This document shows, piece after piece, positions 1 to 9,643 of a stretch of DNA of 64,000 nucleotides (positions are counted from its first letter, which is position 1; every line of letters begins with the position of its first letter). The stretch lies in the NCBI GenBank assembly GCA_030278955.1, contig JAOANR010000009.1:41564945-41628944 (forward strand), written 5' to 3'. This DNA comes from Hygrophila difformis. Its lineage: Eukaryota; Streptophyta; Magnoliopsida; Lamiales; Acanthaceae. The notes under the pieces were generated by a model. That model had not been told where the DNA came from. It did no database searches and worked only from the letters and a program-made list of their open reading frames with translations. The position numbers and the translations under genes are program-made.

Positions 1-52
1 ACAATCAATCTTCTCTCTACTATCTATTACAGAAAACATGGAACAAGTTCCC

Positions 53-598
53 TCATTCGGAAACTTCTGCAGCTGTTCCATCAAAGGTGATTTCCTCGCC
101 ATCGACCCTCAATGTGACTTTTCCAGATTTAGCGTCAATTAATGCACCACCAGTGGCCAGAAACGGGCGTCCTAGGATAAGCGGCATTTCAGAATCCTCT
201 TCAATGTCGAGGATGATGAAGTCGACCGGGAAAACAACCTGGCCGGTTTTGACCACAACATCCTTGAGGATTCCTACGGGCTGAGTGATTGATCTGTCTG
301 CGAGTTGCCGTCTCATCTTGATTGGTTGAATTTCTCCAAGCTTAAGGCGAATGGCCATAGCTAGCGGCATCACATTGATGCTAGATCCCAAATCACAAAG
401 CCCCATACTCACTTTGGCCTTTCCGAATTGTACTGGAAGCATGCAACATCCAGGGTCCTCTTTCTTTTCGGGCAATTTCCTCTGAACTATGGCACTGCAC
501 GTGCTGTTGAGAATGATCACCTCCTCCTGCTCGACCTGCCTTTTTCCTGAAATCAATTCTTTCAAGAACTTAGCATAGATGGGCATTTCGGAAATCAT
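53..598 (-). pseudogene. Athila retropepsin (protease) domain, part of pol
   Basis: This 181-residue open stretch holds an aspartic protease domain. The active-site motif reads C-D-L-G-S-S-I-N-V-M-P (residues about 68-78), the DLG form usual in Athila rather than DS/TG, and the second conserved block is M-P-L-I-L-G-R-P-F-L (about 138-147). It normally cleaves the Gag-Pol polyprotein in the virus-like particle. The stretch is in a different frame from the gag pieces to its right and stops at position 53, before any reverse transcriptase, so it is a decayed fragment. The first 52 bases of the window continue the element but are not open. Confidence 0.85.
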
Positions 599-630
599 TT
601 CTGTGAGAGGAATGGTTATCTCTACGGACT

Positions 631-2638
631 TTAATCGTTCCAGAAATTTCTTGAATTTAAGATCATGTTCCTTGTTTTAAGACGTGCAGGATAAGGAATC
701 CTAGGCATGTACTTGTTATTATCTATTTTTGGTGGCAAAGGGAAGGGAGTTATACATTCACCTGTACCCTTATCTGTTTCAGCCGTTTCAGGTGCAGCGT
801 CAGTCTGCAAATTGGCTGTTTCTTTTTCAGATTCCTTTTCATTCTCCTCAATGTCACTTCCCACTTCCTTTTCTTGTACCAATTTCTCCTTGCCTTTGGG
901 TCCCTCCAAAACTTTACCAGACTTCAGTGTGATGGCCTTACACTGAGGATTTTTCTCAGCAGTGCTGGGTAGAGTTCCTTGGTCTCTTTTCTGCATTTCC
1001 TTGGCCATTTGTTAACCTGCGTCTCCACATTCCGGATAGAGTCCTGCAACTGAGTATTGATTTCCTTCTGACTGGTGATGAAATCAGTCATGAGGGTCTC
1101 CAATCTGGAAGGGGGTTTCTGCTGGTTTTGGTTCCAATTCTGGTTCTGACCTTGGTTCTGAACAAACTGATTCAGATTCTGAGGTTGGTTCTGATTGGGG
1201 ACAAACTGATTCTGTGGCTGCTGGAAATTTTGGTTCTGGGGTGGCCTTGCTAGAATCTGAGGCTGAAAATTTGGGTTAAAATGCTGGGGCCTCGGTTGGT
1301 TGAACTGTTGGGGCTGGGTTAACAGATGGGAATTCAAAGCGTTGTTGTTAGAATATGAGAGGTTCGGGTGCCGGTTTTAGAATCCACCTGCGTAGTTACA
1401 GCTCTCATTTGCCACTTGTTGACAGGCCTCAGTGGGATGTGGGCCTTGGCAAGTCCCGCAAACACCCTCAGCATTTTGAGCTTGCGTAGAGCTCCCAGCT
1501 TCTTGATTCAAGGCTAAAACAGCCACTTGATCTTTTAGTTTGTCCAGTTCAGATTTCCCTGCTGTACCTACAGCACATAAACCACGAGGGGGAGGGGGAT
1601 CAACATCATCAGTTAGAACAGATCTGTTTACACTCATTGCTTCAATCTTGCCCCAGGCCTGATCCATTGGTATGTACAGCAAATGTTGACCACCGGCAGC
1701 ATCAAGCATGTATTTCCAAGATGGGGTCAAACCGCTGTAGAATTTCCTCAATTTCTCCCACTCATGGAAGCCATGTTGGGGACATTTTCTGAGTAGGTTG
1801 AAAAATCGCTCCTTTGCATCATATAGGGATTCGTCTGGCTTCATTTTGAATTCCGCAATTTTTGAACGGCATTCATCCACCTTGGATTCCGGAAAGTATT
1901 TCGCCAGGAAGTTTCTGATCACTTCCTCCCATGTGGATTCTGATTAACTGGCAGCGATTTGTACCACGTTCGTGCTCCGCTAGTCAAAGAGAAAGGAAAC
2001 AATCTCAATCGAATAGTGTTAGGAGATACATTTTGATTCTTAATGGTGTCACATAGTTCTAAGAAGGTCTGCAAATGGTCATGCGGGTCTTCATGACTTG
2101 CCCCAGCAAACTGATTACTCTGAACAAGATTGATGAGTGCCGGCTTCAATTCGAAATTCCTGGCCAAGAATGGAGCTTGTCCAGGAATGTTCAAATATGG
2201 CTCCAGAATGGGCTGCATATAGTCAGCTGCGGCTGCCTTTTGATTGTTCCCTGGCCCACCTTGATAGTGCTGTGGGTAAAAGTTCTGGTTTGGATAGTGG
2301 TTTCCTGGGTCATTGAAATCGTTTGGGTTAGGATGATTCTGGTTTTGGTTAAACTGGGGGTTTGGAAATTGAGGATTCTGAAAATTTTGGTAATTGGGGT
2401 TGTTTTGGTAGTTTTAGTTGTTCTGATGATTCTGGTTATTCTGTGGGTTTTGATGGTTTGGGTTGGCAGGAGGCACCTCGAATTGTTGTTGCTCGATGTT
2501 TGGTGGATTCCCACCTCCTTGTATGATCTGATGAGGGGGATCATCCAAGTCATCGTTGTCAACATCTTCGGGGTTGTCCTCTATGTTTTGAAGTGGTGGA
2601 TTGGGTGGAATGATCGGTGGAATGTCAGGGTTTGCCAT
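631..2638 (-). pseudogene. Athila gag (capsid/nucleocapsid) remnant, multiply frameshifted
   Basis: Coding order on the minus strand: an Asn/Pro/Gln-rich N-terminus starting at the ATG at 2638 with a stop near 2412; the same frame continuing to 1919 (motif F-L-E-L-C-D-T-I-K); a shift to another frame at about 1922 with the retrotransposon gag core (F-L-A-K-Y-F-P near 1910, then R-F-F-N-L-L-R-K-C-P and the F-Y-S-G-L block); a Gln/Asn-rich linker (1337 leftwards); and another shift to an acidic/basic tail ending at 631. At least two frameshifts and one stop separate the pieces. In the family Gag packages element RNA in cytoplasmic particles; this copy cannot do so intact. A Cys-rich C-G-T-C motif remains near 1450. 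Confidence 0.87.
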
Positions 2639-2935
2639 ATCGGATATGTCGCTACTGGTGCTTGGTGAAAGTAGTGCTTGCCTCTCCCGTTCCCTTCTTT
2701 GTTTAGCTTCCGCCCTGAGTACGTCGAGCTGTTCTTTCTATCTCTGCGTTATACGGGATTTCGGCTGGCGTCTGCTTCCTCCTTTGCATAGAACAACAGC
2801 TTCAATAATGACAGTACCTGTACAATCCCCAGGTTAGAAATTGTTTCGGAGGTAAATACTTATATTTATATGTATAAGCTAAGCTAACTAAAAGCAATGA
2901 GGAATGTAATTCTCTAATAAAACGGCGCTGCATCC

Positions 2936-2953
2936 TCCCCGGCAACGGCGCCA
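2936..2953 (-). promoter_or_regulatory. Primer-binding site, tRNA-Asp type
   Basis: On the minus strand it reads TGGCGCCGTTGCCGGGGA directly after the LTR 3' end. This is the 18-nt primer site used by Athila/Calypso-type plant elements and complements the 3' end of tRNA-Asp. It fixes the LTR boundary at 2954. Confidence 0.85.
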
Positions 2954-4970
2954 TGAAACTTTTGACAATTTCCTACCACGAGTATTTTCAAAATAAATAA
3001 ATGAAATGAATCCCAGTTTAGGTTTTATTAAAGAAACCGCATTATGAAGATGGAGTTGGGATTAGGGATATATTTATAGGTTGTCACGTTTTTATTACTC
3101 GTGTTACGAAACTGTGGCCCGAAAGCGCACGGTGTCAAAGATTGCAGTAATTTATAGTAAGACCGGATCGTTCACTGGAGGATGTGCGATAGAAGCAGTG
3201 CCCACGTCGTTTTACTAGATTTTCCACTCGTATTGCTCCAATCAGTTTGTGAAATGATTATCATCTACTTGACTGAATTTAAACTAAACTATGAAAGCAT
3301 TAAAATATAGTCTACAAAGCTTGTTAATTCTATTCTAGAAAGCGGGTAGATTTATACTAAAAAGCAGATAAATTTAGTCTGGGAATGCAGTTAAATACTA
3401 TCTACGAAAGCACTGAAAATTTACACTATGCTAACTATGAAGCTGCTTCACAGAATGGACAGAAGGGACTGGAAGAAAAGAATAAAAATTGGACAAGATT
3501 TGGATAAGGCATAATTAAACTTCCATTTTTATACACAGATCTTTGCTTGGGATAATCCTGTCAGATAGATAATTCTCATGCTCTCAGTACTATGTTCCCT
3601 TTAACAGACAGGTACTTACAGTATGAGTTACATGTTCTTAAGACCGCAAATTCTAAGATACCACATATTTGTAACTGCCCCGGCCAAGGTATGTTATTTC
3701 ATCTGTGGTGGACAAGCAACACCCGAAAAATCATTTATTGAGATGCCAAGTACCACTATCATTCTCCCATGTCACACCCAAAGATTCTAATCAAGCCGGA
3801 ACTATCCCTTAACTATCAGTCCTAGTAGCAGTTAGAAGATCTAGTGACGCATCCGAGTGACCTCTACGAAAGCGTTTAAAAGAAAGCAGTAAAGAAAGCA
3901 TTTTAAAATCCGATGACTCGGAAGTTTCAAAAGCTTCGTACTGGTAGTAAATGAAAGCCCCCAGTCAGAATGACCGGATGTGGATCAACAATTCCCTAAT
4001 CTCGGTGAAATGCTCGCAGTGTTCACTTCCCTTCGGGTGGTTATGAGATGCAAACTAATGAAACAAACTAGCAAAGTAGTTCGTTCCGGATGCACTCACT
4101 CAGGACTCAAAAATAGGCTTTGGCAGAAGAGGATAGCAGTTGAAAGGAACTCAACCCTATCTTAGAAAATAACCAAGGCCTATGTATTGTTTATCTAGAA
4201 TTATCTAACACACTGTATTTGAATCTAAGTGGATCCCATCTCAGTGTGATAGTTAAGACTAAATTCCCAATACACAGCAATTTCGGAAGATAATCGTTTT
4301 GAAAATCATTCCCTAAACAGGTACTAGACTCTCAATTAAAACACAGATCCTTTCAGTCTAGGTGAGACCTAATCGCTGACTCTGCTTCTAATTTCCCAAA
4401 ATTTAACCCCTGGCAGAATGTGAATCAGTCATAACTGAGGAATTAATCCCTTACTTAGGTCTGGATTTTGTAAATGAATTTTTGCTGGAAATTTAATATG
4501 CAATATCTGTTTGCATCTAGACTTCTGATGTCCAAGGGAAGAATCCCAAAATTTTATAGACCACACTATATACATAATATTAGCATGCATACAGATATAT
4601 TGAAGTGTAAAATAAATTAACCCAAAATATAATGGTGGGTCTAGACAGAAGATGAAACACAATCGTGAAGCGGCCGAGAGACCAGAAGTGATGGCAGAAT
4701 AAGTGGGTGAATTGCAAACATCTGCTATTCAATTTCCCAGTTACTCGGATGGAGCGAATTTAGACAGCTTAAACCCTATATTGGCAGTGTCGCTACCAGT
4801 TGGGCCTCCACTGTCTGTGAATTCATATAAAAACCTACATGTTTCTCTTCTGCAATGATCACCAGCTAATATTGACAGCTATTAACTGATTCCTACTACA
4901 GATGGGAATTCGGGTTTAGAAATTAAGGTAAAGAAAAGAAAACTGTATTTGAACAGTAATTAACCAAGCG

Positions 4971-5103
4971 GCTACTTCATTTCCTGGTGAGGGGATCGTT
5001 CGCCTGACCTCGTTGATTATTGTCCAAACCATGCAAAATAACAAATAACAACTGATACACAGACTACGTGCTACTTCATTTCCCGGTGAGGGGACCGTTC
5101 GCC
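4971..5103. repeat. 34-bp direct repeat, two copies 99 bp apart
   Basis: Copies at 4971-5004 and 5070-5103 begin GCTACTTCATTTCC and end CGTTCGCC, differing at only two positions. They lie inside the Athila LTR. Function unknown. Confidence 0.85.
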
Positions 5104-5579
5104 GAAATTATTCTGAGCTATCCCTTACAGTTCGTTCACACATCACGTAAAAGATAAAACGAAAATAGAATAAAGGAGAAGAACTTGCATGAGAGACATT
5201 GGTTTCTCATGCAAGGATATGGACTTAATCCATAATTGATGGCTTAAATAATCCCTCATACTATGATTAATCACAGTCCGAATTATCTGCTTAAAACATC
5301 AAGATTTTAGTTATAGAAAAATATTTTAATGGGAATTGAACAAGGTTCCTTCAATCAATCATAATTATTGATCTTAATCATTGCTGATCTTGATCTTTAA
5401 TATTTTTGATTTAAGGGTTCAATCAATTACATGTGAAGATGGAGAATGGAAAATTTGGCAGCATAACGCCTTATATTGCAATCTTGGAATATTACATCTT
5501 AACCCGTGGGATTAAGATGTGAGTAATGCAATATAATAGAGGATTAGAGATCAGAATTTTGAGATTTTGAAAGAGATAG

Positions 5580-6115
5580 GAATCCTGTCGAGAGACCATA
5601 AATTGTGTCGCGAGCCTAGGCTCGCGACATGGGTATCTCGACAGGATGGTTTGGAAATTTTTAGTAGGCTAAGCCTTGTGTTGCCAGACAAAGGTTGTGT
5701 CGCGAGACATGGTCCCGCGACAGGAGTCTGGCGCCACAAGGCTTTGCTGAAAATTTCTAAGTGTTTGGGTCCCAGTCGCGAGACTCAAAAGTTGTGTTGC
5801 GAGACGTGGCCTCGCGACAGGACTGTCTAGCGACTAGGGTTTTCAAAAAAAAATAAAACAAGGCATAATTCCTGTCTTGAAGCAAAAGTGTGTCGCGAAC
5901 CGTGGGTTCGCGACAGGGGTTTCTCGACTGAGCCAAAATAGGGAAAATTGCAAGAGTTTGGTCCCCAGTCGCTAAGCAGGGGTTGTGTCGCGAGACGTGG
6001 CCTCGCGACAGGACTATCTAGCGACTAGGGTTTTAAAAATGAAGACAAGTGTCCCTAGACATCCATGTCGCGAAACAACCTTTCTGCCGCCAGACGTGGT
6101 CTCGCGACAGGAAGA
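5580..6115. repeat. Cluster of TGTCGCGA...TCGCGACA inverted repeats (first array)
   Basis: About six short imperfect palindromes of the form TGTCGCGAG-N-CTCGCGACA occur at intervals of roughly 90-100 bp. The best, 5606-5629, is a perfect 24-bp palindrome with centre CCTAGG. Others start near 5694, 5793, 5889 and 5983, with a degenerate one near 6065. The single-stranded form of each would fold into a hairpin. The surrounding LTR is AT-rich, so these are isolated CpG-dense islets. Role unknown. Confidence 0.85.
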
Positions 6116-6814
6116 GGTTGGCGACACGGATGGTTCAGGACACAAGTCAGAAAAAGTAAAAATGGAACAGTAGCATGCAAACAGCGTGATCTCACCCTAC
6201 TTCAGATCAAAAAGCAATTCTAGGCTAAAAACAACCAAACAAAGTTTGAAACTAGCAAGAGCATGCTTAAACAAAATAAGACAAACTGGAACAGAATTTA
6301 AAATAAAGTCAAATCCTAATCTAGGGTTCAACCACACAATAACATGAACATTATCCCAAAAATAAATGCAAACAGTAACCAAAAATGCAAAATAATGGTC
6401 AAATGACCAAAAAGAAAATGAAAGCAGTAAGATCCATGGGTTGTGAGACCCATTTCATGTTTTTGGGACACATTTTCAGATTTTTAACTTCCCATTTATT
6501 AAATGGGTTTGATCTTATCCATTAACTTGGATATTACAAATCCTAAATCAAAAGTTTAGAGAGAAAACATGATATTAAGCTGGCTACCTAGCTAAGAAAT
6601 GAAAGACAAGCACTGGAATTTAAGCTAAGCTAAGCTAAATTAGGGTATAAAATAAATAATACAAAAAATTATACTAAACTAAACTATCTACCTAGAGAGA
6701 GCTCATTGGTCTGTCTTCAAGAGAATGAAAATGTCTAACCCTGCAGCACATAGGGATCACCATCTATTTATAGAAGTGAAACCCTAGGCCCATGGGCCTT
6801 GATCCTGAGGCCTG

Positions 6815-7285
6815 CACGTGTCGAGAGACTCACACACATCACAACCATGTCTTGTGTCGCGGAACACAGCTGCATGTTACAAGACTCCTCGCCCGGTCGT
6901 GAGGCTCTCTGGACTGAGTCTCTAATCTGCCTTCTGTGTCGCCAACCCACACCCAGTCGTGAGGCTATGTTTAGCGACTGGGTGTCTAGCGACTGGTGCC
7001 TTTAAACTGAATTTTTGCCTTCACATCTTCGTGTGTCGCGGAACACCTCCCAGTCGCGAGGCCATGGTTCGCGCCACGGGACTAGCGACAGAATTCTAAG
7101 GACATGGTTTTTCTTTCATCTGTGAGTTGTGGCGCGGAACACTTCCCAGTCGCGAGACCATGCTTCGCGCCACGAGTCTCGCGACAGAGTCCTCTGGACT
7201 GGCCATTCTTTCATTTAGGTTGTTGTGTCGCTAGACTGCCCTCAGTCGCGAGGTCAAGTCTCGCGACAGGGTACAGTCTCGCGAC
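6815..7285. repeat. Second array of TCGCGA-type repeats
   Basis: Repeats based on GTGTCGCGGAACAC, CCAGTCGCGAGGC and GTTCGCGCCACGGG recur about every 90-100 bp within the U3-side part of the LTR. They use the same TCGCGA core as the first array but are more diverged. Nearby short open frames are by-products of the repeats. Confidence 0.75.
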
Positions 7286-7630
7286 TGGCTCGCCTTGCTG
7301 GGCCTGGTGGGTCAATCTGCATATTTTTGTGGGCTTTTTCTCTCTTTTCCCATCTTTTGGATTTTGTGGGCTTGATTTATTCTTTTGCCCATCTTTTCGT
7401 TCCTTTTTTCTTTTCTTTTCTTTTTCTCATGTTTTTAGATTTTTCTAACGTAAATGTGTAATAAAATTACATATTTATGCATTTTTCATACCAGCTTATT
7501 ATTTTACAAATATGCATAAATCAGTACAATTTAACTGCTTTCTTCTTTAATATAAGACCGGAATGCGATCAAATGCCCGTTTCAGACACGGAAATAGATT
7601 GAAAATAATGGACATTTCTGGCCATTATCA

Positions 7631-8277
7631 ATAGGGTCACTGCTTTCACATCCCTCGTGGGTACGAGTCCCAGAGGTGTGTTGATTCGAAAGGGCATGAG
7701 CCTAGAATCGTGATTATAATTTGGAGTTCTTGTGGGTGTATATCCCAAGGGCATATTTGGTGTCCTCGATCATAACGAGCAATGGTAAAATATTTGTGCG
7801 AAAAGTGTAAGAGATTCCGTAAATTATTTATTCGCACTTTTTAAATTAAAAGTCTTATTTTTTATATACTCTCCTAAAATGTTTAAAATTCGTTGTGTTG
7901 TATATTAACTTACGCAGTACCGTTTGTACTGATTTGTGTTATCTCTATTTTTCTCAGATTTTGAAGAGTAAGCATTGCACGGAGGGACGGGGATTCTACT
8001 ATTAAAGACTTGTCGCATTTAAATTATTTAAATTTACGCACTGGACTTGGACTATGTTTTGGCCCTGTTTAGCTTCCGCACTGTTTTCATTTAGCATGTT
8101 AGCTATAACTCTGATTTAAACTTCGGGCACTATTTGAATGGTTTTTAAATTATTTTTAAAGTATTGATATAACTTTAGCCTTAGCATCTTTTTAAATAAG
8201 CTCGATTTGGTCGTGTCTTATTTAGAAAAGTGTGGCGGTAGCGCCCCGGCCTGGGTGACCAAATCCGGGGTGTTACA
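7631..8277 (+). repeat. 5' LTR, 3'-terminal 647 bp
   Basis: This matches 11335-11981 end to end at the same length and ends in GGGGTGTTACA. The missing 1.8 kb must lie to the left of the Athila element, beyond the window. Confidence 0.9.
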
Positions 8278-8280
8278 AAG

Positions 8281-8292
8281 TGGTATCAGAGC
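8281..8292 (+). promoter_or_regulatory. Primer-binding site, tRNA-iMet type
   Basis: TGGTATCAGAGC, three bases after the LTR end, is the standard plant initiator-Met primer site. Confidence 0.92.
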
Positions 8293-8576
8293 CCGGAAAA
8301 TTTTTAAAGCTATTATTTTTCGGCCCAATATAGAGGCCCAAAATATTAGATATCATTTTTAAGTATTTCTAAATATAATTTCCATGGAAAGAGATTTTTA
8401 TTTTAAAACCCATGGAAAATATATTAATATGTTTTTCGACAAGTCTTAATTATGTGCATAAAATATTTTTTTTTTGGGGGGGGTTGCATACGCATACATC
8501 ATGCATTCCTACATTTTTGCACATTACTAACCTTAATTTTGAGTATGTTCTGACCTAACCCCTCTGTTTATAATAT

Positions 8577-8984
8577 ATGGCAGACCAAGGTATGACAAAC
8601 CTAATGATGAAACTCATGAACGCATATCTCGATTCCCAACAACACATCCAGTATTTTAAGAACCGCGTAAGACAACTGGAAGCCGACTTGAACCATTTCG
8701 GTAACCTTAGGGCTGCAGAACACCATCAAATGAACCAGTTACAAGCCCAAGTTAATGAACTCCTGCAACAAAACCACACCATGCAGGAAACGATAAACAC
8801 CCTGGAAATGGATCTAATCAACCTTACTGATTACATTCTAGCCCCGAGTCCCATAACCGATCATGATACTGATCAGCCTAATGAACCTCCAAGCCCAGTC
8901 CTCCATGGACCCATAGGCGCTATTAAAATATCTGCTGGAGAGGAAGAGGGTCCTGAGGAAGACCCTATTACCTATTCTTCATAG
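8577..8984 (+). CDS. Coiled-coil protein of a non-autonomous LTR element (unknown function)
   Basis: A complete 135-residue frame starts with ATG (M-A-D-Q-G-M-T) 285 bp after the primer site, where gag would normally start. Residues about 25-95 are Gln/Leu/Glu-rich with leucine-type heptad spacing (R-V-R-Q-L-E-A-D-L; M-N-Q-L-Q-A-Q-V-N-E-L-L), predicting a coiled coil. The C-terminus is acidic and proline-containing (E-E-E-G-P-E-E-D-P). It has no zinc knuckle, no gag core and no protease motif. It may be the N-terminus of a diverged Gag or a captured host fragment. I do not recognise the protein and assign no function. It is the only ORF of any length between the LTRs. Confidence 0.6.
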   Translation: MADQGMTNLMMKLMNAYLDSQQHIQYFKNRVRQLEADLNHFGNLRAAEHHQMNQLQAQVNELLQQNHTMQETINTLEMDLINLTDYILAPSPITDHDTDQPNEPPSPVLHGPIGAIKISAGEEEGPEEDPITYSS

Positions 8985-9549
8985 CATTAGGGATTAGGAG
9001 TCGATGATGCACTTGATTTATGTTTCTAGTACTTCCATTCTAGTTTATGCGAGTTTTTCCATTAAGAGTCTTGTCCTGTTATTTCTTTTTCTAGAGTCGC
9101 TTGTAAACCAATAAATCATTTATGATATCAAAAAATTACAAGCAATAATATTTTCTATTTGCTACTTGAATCTCTTGATTATGCTTCTCTAATTGTTATT
9201 AAGCAAACCTAATACTAATAATAAAAAAATCTAGTCATTCCCAATTGTACGCATGCTACGTACATAACTTCTAAGATGAGGAAAAAAAAAAGAGATCGAT
9301 ATAATCCCAGTCGTAAATGGATATCCCAACCTTTTCCAAAGTGACTCGTGAGACAGTTATGTGGACATAACTGCAGTCTTAAGGGGGATAGGGTGTGATA
9401 CCCCGCAAAGAGTCGTCACGCATCGAGGTAAGAATTTAATTTTTGAGCCTCAATTTTTATATGCGTGCAAATTACTAGTTTACATTGGTTTTCCTTTCCG
9501 AGTGCAACCCCAACTTCGAGGACGAAGTTGATTCTTAAGGAGGGTAGAC
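8985..9549 (+). other. 3' untranslated internal region with two polypurine/LTR-start-like motifs
   Basis: No gene. The true polypurine tract AAGGAGGGTAGAC (9537-9549) precedes the LTR start TGTAATACCCG. A second, similar junction lies upstream at about 9380-9404: TAAGGGGGATAGGG followed by TGTGATACCCCGC. The text just before the true tract (GAGGACGAAGTTGATTC) is the usual 3' end of Tekay-like elements. Confidence 0.75.
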
Positions 9550-9589
9550 TGTAATACCCGAAAAATTACCCGAAAGAATCCTATTTTGT

Positions 9590-9643
<54 letters not shown>

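Larger units (their letters stand above)
1..7630 (-). mobile_element. Athila-type (Ty3/gypsy) LTR retrotransposon, 5' part
   Basis: Reading on the minus strand from 7630: a long LTR (2954-7630), a primer-binding site matching plant tRNA-Asp use (2936-2953), then gag and protease remnants running off the left edge of the window. Gag and protease resemble the Athila lineage. The LTR ends are TG...CA, and the right end abuts ATAGG at 7631-7635, which is also present at the matching place (11335-11339) in the intact LTR of the neighbouring element. That marks the insertion point inside that LTR. Frames of gag and protease are broken several times, so the copy is dead. RT, RNase H, integrase and the other LTR must lie left of the window. 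Confidence 0.88.
2954..7630 (-). repeat. 5' LTR of the Athila-type element (4,677 bp)
   Basis: Boundaries: on the plus strand it begins TGAAACTTTTG just after the primer site and ends GGCCATTATCA just before ATAGG, which is where the host LTR resumes. The length is two to three times that usual for Athila LTRs, so further insertions inside it are possible, although I saw no clear internal element ends. It holds two clusters of TCGCGA-based inverted repeats and a 34-bp direct repeat, listed separately. I could not place the promoter or polyadenylation signal with confidence. No gene is supported in it; open frames in the GC-richer parts come from the repeats. Confidence 0.75.

Noticed and set aside
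2075..2668. 197-codon open frame on the plus strand
   Set aside because: Antisense of the Asn/Gln-rich Athila gag; its Val/Leu-rich translation simply mirrors that composition.
5580..6115. Regularly spaced palindromes as a CRISPR array
   Set aside because: Spacers are themselves repeated and AT-rich, units vary, and the genome is plant nuclear DNA.
5567..7461. Several open frames in the Athila LTR
   Set aside because: They follow the TCGCGA repeats, contain no domain and lie inside an LTR.
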